Below, in pieces: positions 25,000 through 32,543 of a DNA stretch of 44,955 bases; positions within the stretch are counted from its first letter, which is position 1; every line of letters begins with the position of its first letter. The stretch covers positions 1 through 44,955 of the forward strand of contig PXPT01000053.1 in assembly GCA_003021505.1 (NCBI GenBank), given 5' to 3'. Under the pieces are notes generated by a model. That model was not told the DNA's origin. It ran no database searches and saw nothing but the letters and a program-made list of their open reading frames with translations. A program made the translations under genes and the position numbers. Source of the DNA: Cyanobacteria bacterium QS_4_48_99 (GTDB lineage Bacteria; Cyanobacteriota; Cyanobacteriia; Cyanobacteriales; Rubidibacteraceae).

Positions 25000-26316
25000 A
25001 TGTTATTTTTTAACCATGTCGGAGATGAGCTTATGATGACCAGTTGGATAGCGATTGTAGCACTCGGATTAGGTTCTCTGCTCTGGGTAGAGATAATACG
25101 AGACTTTTATCACCTTCTCTGCCATTATTGGTCGCCACTGCATCGCTTGCATGTTTCCCATCATCGCGTCTTTCGTCGGGATTTGACTGTTGTTAGTGAC
25201 AGCACTTATCGACGGGCGCAGTGGGTGAATGATGTGCCAGAATCTTTGGTGATGCTACTGTTTAGTTTTTTGCCTTGGGGCGTGATGTCAGTTTATGCTC
25301 CCTCGCAGCAATGGGCAGCGTTGGCAGGTTCTCTCTATACTCTCATTTTCCTTCTAGGTGCGATCGCGCGAGGCAGTGGCATTGCTTTTGCAGACGAACT
25401 CACCGACATTACTCATCGCCCAGGAGGGTTTGTTACTCCACCCGCCCGCTGGTTTGTCAATCGTCCCTATCATTGGCGACATCACTTCGATAATCAAAAG
25501 GCTTATTATTGCAGCACACTAACTTTGGTAGATAAGTTGATGGGAACGGCGCTCTCACTCAAGGGGAAAAGGATTGCTGTAACGGGAGCATCGGGAACGT
25601 TGGGGCGATCACTCCTTCAAAATCTCCACTCGCGCGGGGCAAAAGTCACTGCGCTGACTTCTTCTGAGCAGACGGTGACTTTAAAGGTGAAGGGCGAACA
25701 ATTGCCTGTCAAGACGATTAATTGGCAAGTGGGCAAAGAGTCAGACTTGGCAGAAGCGCTAAAGAAGATTGATATTCTGATTCTCAATCACGGCATTAAC
25801 GTACATGGGGAGAGTACAGCCGAAGCAATTGCCCAATCTTATGAGGTTAATACCTTCTCCAATTTGCGGTTACTCGAACTCTTTCTTAACACTGTTGGTA
25901 GCAACGAAGATATGGTGCGTAAAGAAGTTTGGGTGAATACCTCAGAATCGGAAGTTAACCCCGCTTTTAGCCCTCTCTACGAACTAACTAAACGCGCCTT
26001 GGGGCAGTTAGTAACGCTGCACCGTCTCGATGCACCTTGCGTGGTGCGAAAAGTCGTTCTCGGACCATTTAAAAGCAATCTCAATCCCATTGGTGTCATG
26101 TCTGCCGAGTGGGTGGCAAAACAGATTGTTAACTTGGCAGTGCGAGATTTCCGTAACATCATTATCACAATTAATCCGCTAACTTATCTTATTTTTCCGA
26201 TTAAAGAATTCTTGGTTTCGACTTACTTCAAGTTGTTTAGTCATAAAAGAGCGGAGAAGATCGATGTCACACCGACTTCTGAAGCATCGGAGGCAGAATT
26301 AGAAGCGGAGAGTTAA
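25000..26316 (+). CDS. Bifunctional sterol-desaturase-like / short-chain dehydrogenase fusion
   Basis: The product (up to 438 residues) joins two domains. Residues about 1-185 are a membrane di-iron hydroxylase/desaturase with His clusters HLLCHYWSPLHRLHVSHH, ELTDITHRPGG and RPYHWRHHFDN. Residues about 190-400 are an SDR Rossmann domain with GKRIAVTGASGTLGRSL, LILNHGINVHGEST and the catalytic pair Y-E-L-T-K in SPLYELTKRALGQL. A short acidic tail follows. The fused family is annotated bifunctional sterol desaturase/short chain dehydrogenase in cyanobacteria; substrate is unknown. The start may be 25000, 25033 or 25036; the last two (MMTSWIAIVALGLG) lead directly into the first membrane helix. 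Confidence 0.9.
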   Translation: MLFFNHVGDELMMTSWIAIVALGLGSLLWVEIIRDFYHLLCHYWSPLHRLHVSHHRVFRRDLTVVSDSTYRRAQWVNDVPESLVMLLFSFLPWGVMSVYAPSQQWAALAGSLYTLIFLLGAIARGSGIAFADELTDITHRPGGFVTPPARWFVNRPYHWRHHFDNQKAYYCSTLTLVDKLMGTALSLKGKRIAVTGASGTLGRSLLQNLHSRGAKVTALTSSEQTVTLKVKGEQLPVKTINWQVGKESDLAEALKKIDILILNHGINVHGESTAEAIAQSYEVNTFSNLRLLELFLNTVGSNEDMVRKEVWVNTSESEVNPAFSPLYELTKRALGQLVTLHRLDAPCVVRKVVLGPFKSNLNPIGVMSAEWVAKQIVNLAVRDFRNIIITINPLTYLIFPIKEFLVSTYFKLFSHKRAEKIDVTPTSEASEAELEAES

Positions 26317-26687
26317 ACTATTAGTTAAAAAGTGAAGAAAGGTTCTAGTAGTCGGTATCGCTGGCATAAATTTAGGAGCGCTTGCCAAAGATATATCTTA
26401 CCTACAGTTTGGTTAGTAACAGCAATACTCTATTACTCCAAAGATATCTTCTACTTTAATAACGGTTCCGGTGGAATAGACTGGCAAGTGGGTTCCCCAA
26501 AATATTTTAAAAACGGACTACACTAGGTTTGGTTATGGCATTGCCGTTGATTCATTATCAGGTAAGATCTAAGCGGTTCAAAACTTTGCTCGCTGATGGA
26601 GAAAACTATCAGAAAAGTTTTTATATTATTGCTCCTCCTTTATAGACAAAGCTAGGAATAACAAGCAATTATTCCAGTACATGAAAG
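26317..26687. other. 371-bp gap with a doubtful 64-codon frame
   Basis: A GTG at 26332 opens a 64-codon plus-strand frame starting MKKGSSSRYRWHKFRSACQR with a short hydrophobic stretch (ILPTVWLVTAILYY), but no ribosome site is visible and the C-terminus is unconvincing. An inverted repeat GGAATAA (26655-26661) / TTATTCC (26669-26675) lies just downstream of the rhomboid gene and may end its transcript. Nothing else is supported. Confidence 0.3.
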
Positions 26688-27275
26688 TTAACGAACAGAA
26701 CGCTTTTGCTTTGCAATCAAGCGTGCAGCGAGGACACCACCGATGAAGCCAAACAAATGTCCTTCCCAAGAAATTCCCGGTTGCGACGGTAGAACCCCCA
26801 GTAACAATCCACCGTAAAACAATCCAACAATAACTGACAACAAAATGGAAGCGAAGTTGCGTTGAAAGTAGCCCCGCAAAAGGAGAAATCCTAAATACCC
26901 AAAAATCAAGCTACTTGCTCCAATGTGGAAACCGGGTGTACCAAATAGCCAAATCCCCAGCCCACTCACAAGCATGGTAATGGCAGTAACAATAAAAAAG
27001 TCGCTGGTTCTTTGTAGCATGACAAACCAGCCCAAAGTGATAAAGGGGATGGTATTGGCGATTAGATGTGCCAAACCGCCATGAAGAAAAGGTGCGAATA
27101 AAATGCCGCGAAGTCCTGTGAGACTATGCGGTTTAATTCCCAACCTGGCTAGGGCACCTCCAAAAAAAAGTAGATCTACTATTTCCACAATCCAAAAAAT
27201 AGCTACAAATCCGCCTAAAATATATGCTTGCGTCTTTAATTCCTGGGCGAGTAATTTTGCTTCCTGGTTCCTCAT
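26688..27275 (-). CDS. Rhomboid-family intramembrane serine protease
   Basis: Rhomboids cleave transmembrane substrates inside the bilayer. The 195-residue product has six predicted membrane segments. The family landmarks are HGGLAHLIANTIPFITLG (helix 2 His/Asn cluster), GFHIGASSLIFGYLG with the catalytic Ser of G-A-S-S, and WEGHLFGFIGGVLAA with the catalytic His. The canonical GxSG is GASS here, a variant seen in cyanobacterial members. It is close to the minus-strand gene at 27343 (gap 67 nt), which lies upstream. Confidence 0.92.
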   Translation of the reverse strand: MRNQEAKLLAQELKTQAYILGGFVAIFWIVEIVDLLFFGGALARLGIKPHSLTGLRGILFAPFLHGGLAHLIANTIPFITLGWFVMLQRTSDFFIVTAITMLVSGLGIWLFGTPGFHIGASSLIFGYLGFLLLRGYFQRNFASILLSVIVGLFYGGLLLGVLPSQPGISWEGHLFGFIGGVLAARLIAKQKRSVR

Positions 27276-27342
27276 TGTTGGTGCCTTTGATAAGTTTGCA
27301 TATTATATTTTCCCAAGGTAACAACTTCCAGAGTTAGCGCGA

Positions 27343-27723
27343 TTACGATTGAGAGACTACATCCTCGCTGGCGGAGCGTTTGGCTTGCAGCTTCCAGCCC
27401 CATCTTTGTAGACTAAGTGCAACCCCACCCCCGGCAAGAGTGGCAATCAAGTCCAACGGTTGAAAGAAAGAAATTCCTAACAATAGTCCTAATCCAGCAA
27501 TGCCCCAAAAAGGGAGCGCCACTGTCTGACGCTGGGTTTCTACCAGTTGCTTAATCCCACCAGTGGACATTTCTTCTAATAAAGTTTCTTTGATCTGGCG
27601 TTGTTTTGCCGCAGAAACAGATAAGCCCATTTTACTGCGGAGTTTTTCAACCTTGCGGGCGTTGGTACTATATTCGGTTAATTCATCCTCTGCCATGAGG
27701 ATTAAGCCTTCATATTGTTCCAT
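27343..27723 (-). CDS. Conserved hypothetical membrane protein
   Basis: The 126-residue product begins MEQYEGLILMAEDELTEYST. Residues 1-65 are charged and helical; residues about 70-105 form two hydrophobic segments (FWGIAGLGLLLGISFF and DLIATLAGGGVALSL), and the tail is basic then acidic. I do not recognise a named family. It is divergent from the DUF3616 gene, and the rhomboid gene follows 67 nt downstream on the same strand. Confidence 0.75.
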   Translation of the reverse strand: MEQYEGLILMAEDELTEYSTNARKVEKLRSKMGLSVSAAKQRQIKETLLEEMSTGGIKQLVETQRQTVALPFWGIAGLGLLLGISFFQPLDLIATLAGGGVALSLQRWGWKLQAKRSASEDVVSQS

Positions 27724-27736
27724 CTTTTATTCCTGT

Positions 27737-27764
27737 GAGTGATAATTAGCACTCGTTAGTACTC
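27737..27764. promoter_or_regulatory. Palindrome with CIRCE-like half-sites in a divergent promoter
   Basis: GAGTGATAA (27737-27745) abuts TTAGCACTC (27746-27754), a 9+9 inverted repeat with one mismatch and no spacer; TTAGTACTC (27756-27764) repeats the right half directly. TTAGCACTC is the left half of the HrcA CIRCE element, but order and spacing differ from CIRCE. It lies between the start codons of two divergent genes, so an operator role is plausible. Confidence 0.4.
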
Positions 27765-27809
27765 TAGGCTAGACTAGCATCGTAATTCATCGTCTATAGT
27801 TTTATAGCA

Positions 27810-28883
27810 ATGCCAGAATCTTTTTTACTCAGTCGCGTTTTACTACGCTTTCCTCAATCGGAAGACTTGCTCGAAGATTTATCGGCTGCTGCGGTAACGC
27901 CAGATGGCAGCTTGTGGGTAGGTTCGGATGAACTGACATCCGTGGAGCGCCTCTCTCCAATTGAACCTTATATTTTTGGCGATCGCCAAACGTTTTCGGT
28001 TGGAGATTTCGTCGATTTATTTAACAGCGAGGACGAAATCGACATTGAAGGAATGGATTATTCCCATGATTATCTTTGGCTAACCGGTTCCCACAGTACA
28101 AAACGTAGTAAAGCGAAAAATAAAAAACCGGAAAAAAATATTCAAAGACTTTCCGAAATTAACACCGATTTAAACCGCTATTTACTAGCTCGCATTCCGG
28201 TAATTAATGGCGAATTAGTCAAGTCTTGCTCTCTTTCGGACCAACCTGAACAAGAACTAACAGCAGCCTGTCTTCAGAAAACAGCAGGGCGCAATCTCCT
28301 TATTGAGGTTCTCAAACAAGACCCCCACCTCGCACCTTTTTTATCTATTTCCCTTCCCAGTAAAGACAACGGATTCGATATTGAAGGATTAGCAGTTCAC
28401 CGAGATAAAATTTTTCTGGGTTTACGCGGTCCGGTTTTGCGAGGCTGGGCAATTATCTTAGAAATAGAAGTAGAAGAAACAGAACCAGGACAATTAACGC
28501 TTAAAGCAATTGGAGAGGAAGGACAACTTTACAAAAAACATTTTGTTGACCTGAATGGCTTAGGAGTGCGCGAACTATGCTTAGATGGCAAGGACATGAT
28601 TATTTTGGCAGGGTCAACAATGGATTTAGAAGGCTCAATGCGAGTTTTCCGGTTAAAAGATATATTAGACCGTTGTGGAAACACGCTTTGCGGGCAGGAA
28701 TCAGAGGATTTGGAAGTGTTGTTTGACCTGCCTTTTAATTTCGGTAGCGACCATGCTGAAGGACTAACACTGTTTCGGTGTCTGGGACAACCCAATTCTT
28801 TATTGGTGGTTTATGATTCTCCTGATCCCAAAAGAAAACCAACATCTACCGAAGTTTTCGCAGATGTTTTCCAATTGAAGTGA
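27810..28883 (+). CDS. DUF3616 domain protein
   Basis: The 357-residue product begins MPESFLLSRVLLRFPQSEDL and has repeated beta-propeller-like strands: AAVTPDGSLWVGSDELTSVE, DIEGMDYSHDYLWLTGSHS, NGFDIEGLAVHRDKIFLGLR, ILAGSTMDLEGSMRVFRL and SDHAEGLTLF. These D-I-E-G and H-A-E-G repeats are typical of the DUF3616 family, whose function is unknown. No signal peptide is seen. It is monocistronic and divergent from the gene at 27343. Confidence 0.85.
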   Translation: MPESFLLSRVLLRFPQSEDLLEDLSAAAVTPDGSLWVGSDELTSVERLSPIEPYIFGDRQTFSVGDFVDLFNSEDEIDIEGMDYSHDYLWLTGSHSTKRSKAKNKKPEKNIQRLSEINTDLNRYLLARIPVINGELVKSCSLSDQPEQELTAACLQKTAGRNLLIEVLKQDPHLAPFLSISLPSKDNGFDIEGLAVHRDKIFLGLRGPVLRGWAIILEIEVEETEPGQLTLKAIGEEGQLYKKHFVDLNGLGVRELCLDGKDMIILAGSTMDLEGSMRVFRLKDILDRCGNTLCGQESEDLEVLFDLPFNFGSDHAEGLTLFRCLGQPNSLLVVYDSPDPKRKPTSTEVFADVFQLK

Positions 28884-29211
28884 TGCGATATACCGGAGGC
28901 ATGACGCGAACGACATCTCTCGCGGGGCGATGCTAGGAATTTGCAAGGGGCTGTGTGACGGACAGCTCACGGTGGCAAATTACTTCGCCACCCGTGTCCT
29001 TCCGAATTCAACCCGCGCACCTTAAAAGCCCTGCCCCCCGTGTCCTTCTCCGCGTGCATCGCCTGCGGCCTATACCTGCAAGGTCTCGAAAGAGACTTCT
29101 GCTGGTGATTAAGGTACTACTATTGATGCGAATATGTTTCGGCAATCTGGGTTTAAATCGGGCGGGAGACTGCAAAGAACAGCAAAGGATCTGAATTTCG
29201 TAGTTCGTAAT
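28884..29211. other. 328-bp gap holding a structured repeat
   Basis: No coding gene is visible. The gap contains the structured repeat copy at 28960-29045. The rest is GC-rich at 28884-28950 and gives no recognisable element. Confidence 0.4.
28960..29045. repeat. Dispersed stem-forming repeat, copy A
   Basis: GGACA (28960-28964), a GCTCA bulge (28965-28969) and CGGTGGC (28970-28976) face GCCACCCG (28987-28994) and TGTCC (28995-28999), forming a stem of two helices around a 10-nt loop. A second right arm, CCCCCCGTGTCC, ends at about 29045 after CTTAAAAGCCC. Copies B (40752) and C (30788) keep GGACA, the bulge and CCCGTGTCC, while the inner arm sequence changes on both sides together. Confidence 0.65.
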
Positions 29212-29591
29212 TCAAACTGGGCGAACAAATTCCCAAACTGCATTGGTAATTAAGCCGATAGCAATCATCGATACTATTGTTAGTGTTCCGATTCCTATTC
29301 GTTTGAGCCATTTCAAAACAGACTTGATTTCGGAAACATCCTGCTGGAGTTGGGAAATATCTTTTTGAATCCCGAAACCTCATGTTGGAGTTGGGAAAAA
29401 TCCTGTTTGAGTCCCGAAACATATTGTTTTAGCCCCGAAACGTCTTGCTGGAGTTGGGAAACATCTTGTTTGAGTCCCGAAACATTTTCGGTCAGCTAAT
29501 CTAGCTGATTCTCAACAACTGCAATTCCTTCGCCATTGTTGGTCAGTTTGTCAAGGACTACTCCTTCCCATCTGGTTTTTGCGTTAGTCAT
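29212..29591 (-). pseudogene. Broken coiled-coil protein with C-terminal membrane anchor
   Basis: On the minus strand ATG 29591 opens MTNAKTRWEGVVLDKLTNNG, reaches VVENQLD and meets an in-frame TAG. Beyond it the same frame reads tandem heptad-type units (ENVSGLKQDVSQLQQDVSG and similar, seven-residue periodicity V-S-x-L-x-Q-D). A one-base deletion near 29360 shifts the frame; the next frame continues DISQLQQDVSEIKSVLKWLK and ends in one membrane helix, IGTLTIVSMIAIGLITNAVW, with EFVRPV at the C-terminus. So two lesions interrupt a protein of about 126 codons. Similar tail-anchored coiled-coil proteins occur in cyanobacteria; function unknown. Confidence 0.75.
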
Positions 29592-29749
29592 TTTTTTGAG
29601 ATTGTGGTGTTCTCTACGCGCTCATACAGGTTATCTAGAGTTTTTAGGTTGAAGTAGTCTAGTCGTTTTTTTTAGGGAATTAGAGTTGCATAGTCGCAGC
29701 TTATTTCCCTCTGCGCTACCTTTACCATTGATTATGCAATGCCAGGAAA

Positions 29750-30514
29750 TTATTCCAGGCGCGATAACACTAATCGATAGCGGTAGAGTGCTACAGGATG
29801 CTTCCTAGCCGCAAAATAGTCGGGGTCTTGAGGGGACAAATAAATGGCAGTAACTTGGTCAGCTTCTATCTCGGTTGACTCCAACTGCTGATAAGCCGTT
29901 GTGGTTTCTACTTCGTTGAGGTAAATTGGAGAGTCTACTCGAAAGACCTGCTGAGTAATTTCTGTGGCGATAAATTGATGCGGTGCTGGCGTTTCACTCG
30001 CTCGTCCAGTTACAGTCGCAATGAGTTGCCCGTCGCCTTGCAATTGGGTGATTTGGCGATTAGTGTTATTGGGATCAACTTTGACAGATAAAACGGCGCG
30101 ATCGCCCAAATATGCCCGAGCAATCTGCAAGCCGTTAAACTCTCTTTCAGCAACCACCGCTAAAGAAGCGGTTTGCAACAACGAGCCTGGCAACCCCACT
30201 CGGACGTTTTTTTCGACAAATCGCACCTGAAACTTCACAGGCTGATGTAAGTATGGGCGATTCCCTTCAAACCCAGGAGTAACGAGTTCGGGTGCGAGAG
30301 GGGCAACCATCTCCTCTAGGGTACTCGTCACTTCCCACGTGCCTGCCATCCAGTCGGGATAGACTAAATCGCCTCCATCAGCAGCCTCTACCGATGGCTT
30401 ACTATCCCAGGCGGGAAATTGTTCTAAACGGTTAGCTAGTTGCCCTGCTGAGGCGCTTTTCGCTCCCCAAAGCATCAAGATTAGAGCCAGACAGATACAA
30501 CCCCAAAATTTCAT
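29750..30514 (-). CDS. Exported conserved protein, DUF6816-like
   Basis: From ATG 30514 the 254-residue product begins MKFWGCICLALILMLWGAKS, a signal peptide with likely cleavage after SASAG. The mature part begins with short helices and then strands such as YPDWMAGTWEVTSTLEEMV, APLAPELVTPGFEGNRPYLH and VRFVEKNVRVGLPGS. I associate the WMAGTWEVTST motif with a cyanobacterial and plastid-conserved family (DUF6816), probably periplasmic or in the thylakoid lumen, but I am not certain of the number. An alternative start at 30538 would only lengthen the leader. Confidence 0.8.
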   Translation of the reverse strand: MKFWGCICLALILMLWGAKSASAGQLANRLEQFPAWDSKPSVEAADGGDLVYPDWMAGTWEVTSTLEEMVAPLAPELVTPGFEGNRPYLHQPVKFQVRFVEKNVRVGLPGSLLQTASLAVVAEREFNGLQIARAYLGDRAVLSVKVDPNNTNRQITQLQGDGQLIATVTGRASETPAPHQFIATEITQQVFRVDSPIYLNEVETTTAYQQLESTEIEADQVTAIYLSPQDPDYFAARKHPVALYRYRLVLSRLE

Positions 30515-30538
30515 TAGACCTCTTACAAGTATCAACAA

Positions 30539-30922
30539 CTGCCGCGAGTAGCGAATTTGGGTTTTGGGTTAATGGGGAATGTTTTTCCCCTTTCCCTTTA
30601 CCCCAAGAAAGTTTTCACCCCGACTACCCTTCTCTACGCACTCCTTAAGGATTGCTTTATAAATCAGCTCTTAGAGATATTATTGTTTTTCCCAAGTTCT
30701 TCACATTTTGGGTTTAGTCTACTCCTCGTAGTCACAGTGAATATTTGAAAAAGGAAGAAATTTTTTTTATTTTCCTTCTGCCTTTACGGACATCTCACGG
30801 GCGCGAAGTAATTGAGCAGTCGTGGTTCGAGGAATAAGCGAATTCTTGAGAGCCCCGTCGCGCCCGTGTCCTCGCGAGGAAAGCATTACCCGAAAGCTAG
30901 AGCCAACACTTAACGATTGACT
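30539..30922. other. 384-bp gap with a structured repeat
   Basis: The gap between the exported protein and the beta-helix gene carries the structured repeat copy C (30788-30871). The stretch 30560-30760 is pyrimidine-rich with no supported gene. Confidence 0.4.
30788..30871. repeat. Dispersed stem-forming repeat, copy C
   Basis: GGACA (30788-30792), bulge TCTCA (30793-30797) and CGGGCGCGA (30798-30806) pair with TCGCGCCCG (30858-30866) and TGTCC (30867-30871). The 51-nt loop contains its own short stems and CTTGAGAGCCCCG before the right arm, comparable to CTTTAAGAACCCCG in copy B. The inner arms differ in sequence from copies A and B but remain complementary. Confidence 0.7.
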
Positions 30923-32404
30923 ATGAGCACCATTACCGTTACAACGAAAGCCGACAGTGGGGAAGGAACTCTGCGAAATGCGATCGCTTCTGCCACCGAT
31001 GGGGATACAATTAAGTTTGACTCCAGTTTGGCGGGTAATACAATTACCCTCACCAGTGGTCAACTCGAAATTGAACCGGGCAAAAACCTAACGATTAATG
31101 GCGCAGATGCCAATGGTTTAACCATCAGCGGTAACGACTCCTCCCGCGTCTTTTTCGTCAACTCCAATCAAGATTTCCCTGCTAGCGCGACACTCAAAAA
31201 CCTCACGGTTGCCAATGGTTACACTAGCGATCGCGGTGGTGGAGTATACGCAACTCATAAAGGCGCGGTAACTGTAGACAATGTCCAATTTGAAGACAAC
31301 GTTGCTGACAAAGGCGGCGGTGCCATCTACAGTAAATGGGACACCGACTTAGAAGTCACCGATAGTGAATTCGATAGCAATAAGGCAGTTGCCGGGAACG
31401 ACGAACGCGGTGCTGGAGCGATTGGTTTTGTTAGCCGTGGTGAATTTACAGTTAAAGACAGTGAATTCACCGATAACGAAGGAATCAACGGTGGAGCAAT
31501 TAATAGCCTGCAAGGGAAGCTAACCGTTGATGACTCCCTGTTTCGCAACAACGACACCACCGCTGGCTCGTATGACAACGGAGAAAATGAGCCTGAGCCT
31601 GCAGTAAGAGGTTACGGCGGTGCCATCTTTACCGACAGAGCCAGCTCTCCCAGTGGGGACAAATCTGGCGAAATTCGCATTACAGACAGTGAATTTAAGG
31701 GTAACTCGGGTCGAGGAGAAGGAGGAGCTGCCTATCTCTACACCAGCCCTCAAGATGAAGTCACCATTGCAGATAGCCTTTTCAAAAATAATGAAGTGCT
31801 TAACCTACCGAACGGGGGAAACTCCGGTAATGGTGGTGCTGTAGTGCAGTTTACCGATGGGCAAAACGAGGGACTTACTATTCGCAATAGCACCTTCGCG
31901 GACAATACCGCCGCTAGCCAAGGCGGTGGCTTGTGGATGGAAAATGCACCCACAACTATCACCAACAGCACTTTTTCCGGCAACGAAACCACAGGCTCCA
32001 TAGCCGGCACTGGTGGCGGTGGAATGACTCTTTACAGTGACACCGACATCAAAGACAGCACAATTGCGGGTAATAATGCGAGTTGGGTTGGTGGTGGCAT
32101 ATTCGCACCCAAGGATACAAAGGTCACCGTCAAAGACACTATCTTTTCCAACAACACCGCAGATAATGAGCCCAACGGTGGAGAGGGCAAGCAACAAACT
32201 AATCGCCAATTAACCGGGTTGGGAGGGAATTATCAGTATCCTGCTGACGAGGATTCGGTCAATGTGACTGAAAATATCGAGACAGACGTTATCCCCGAAC
32301 TTGGTTCCCTGCAAGATAACGGTGGGGCTGTTCCTACTCATCTCATCGGTAATTCTGAGATAGAGAACGCAGGTGCAGAGGCAATGGGTAGTGCGATAAT
32401 GTAA
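30923..32404 (+). CDS. Right-handed parallel beta-helix repeat protein (POMP-like)
   Basis: The 493-residue product begins MSTITVTTKADSGEGTLRNA, the ADSGEGTLRxAI opening of cyanobacterial CSLREA/POMP-type beta-helix proteins. Tandem units follow, such as FEDNVADKGGGAIYS, FTDNEGINGGAINS, FKGNSGRGEGGAAYL and FADNTAASQGGGLWM, with GG(A/G)I turns about every 25-45 residues, and the closing LGSLQDNGGAVPTHLIGNSE. No signal peptide, RTX or anchor region is present, so if exported it uses a leaderless route, or it is truncated relative to longer relatives. The protein is acidic, as in surface proteins. Confidence 0.85.
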   Translation: MSTITVTTKADSGEGTLRNAIASATDGDTIKFDSSLAGNTITLTSGQLEIEPGKNLTINGADANGLTISGNDSSRVFFVNSNQDFPASATLKNLTVANGYTSDRGGGVYATHKGAVTVDNVQFEDNVADKGGGAIYSKWDTDLEVTDSEFDSNKAVAGNDERGAGAIGFVSRGEFTVKDSEFTDNEGINGGAINSLQGKLTVDDSLFRNNDTTAGSYDNGENEPEPAVRGYGGAIFTDRASSPSGDKSGEIRITDSEFKGNSGRGEGGAAYLYTSPQDEVTIADSLFKNNEVLNLPNGGNSGNGGAVVQFTDGQNEGLTIRNSTFADNTAASQGGGLWMENAPTTITNSTFSGNETTGSIAGTGGGGMTLYSDTDIKDSTIAGNNASWVGGGIFAPKDTKVTVKDTIFSNNTADNEPNGGEGKQQTNRQLTGLGGNYQYPADEDSVNVTENIETDVIPELGSLQDNGGAVPTHLIGNSEIENAGAEAMGSAIM

Positions 32405-32530
32405 TTAGTCCTTAGACGCTCCTTCGGAGCAGTCCGTAGTCAACAGTTGTTAGTCCTTAGTGCTAACACGGAAAAATCGACTATTGACTAATGACTGTTG
32501 ACTAATGACAATTGTGAATTTTGAATGGGA
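32405..32530. repeat. Short TTAGTC / GACTAATGAC repeats
   Basis: The spacer contains TTAGTCCTTAG twice, the hairpin GCTCCTTCGGAGC near 32418-32430, and GACTAATGACTGTTGACTAATGA. These resemble the repeats at 21020-21120. The GCTCCTTCGGAGC hairpin may help end transcription of the beta-helix gene. Confidence 0.5.
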
Positions 32531-32543
32531 GCGTGATCGTCGG

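Noticed and set aside
26332-26526. 64-residue small protein
   Set aside because: GTG start without ribosome site, weak hydrophobic segment, and an unconvincing C-terminus; may be chance.
27746-27754. HrcA/CIRCE operator from a perfect TTAGCACTC half-site
   Set aside because: The partner GAGTGCTAA is not found nine bases downstream; the nearest GAGTGATAA lies directly upstream in the opposite order, and the flanking genes are not chaperonins.
29153-29422. 89-residue minus-strand ORF
   Set aside because: It is the out-of-frame reading of the broken coiled-coil gene at 29212-29591; the other frames give the heptad repeats and membrane helix.
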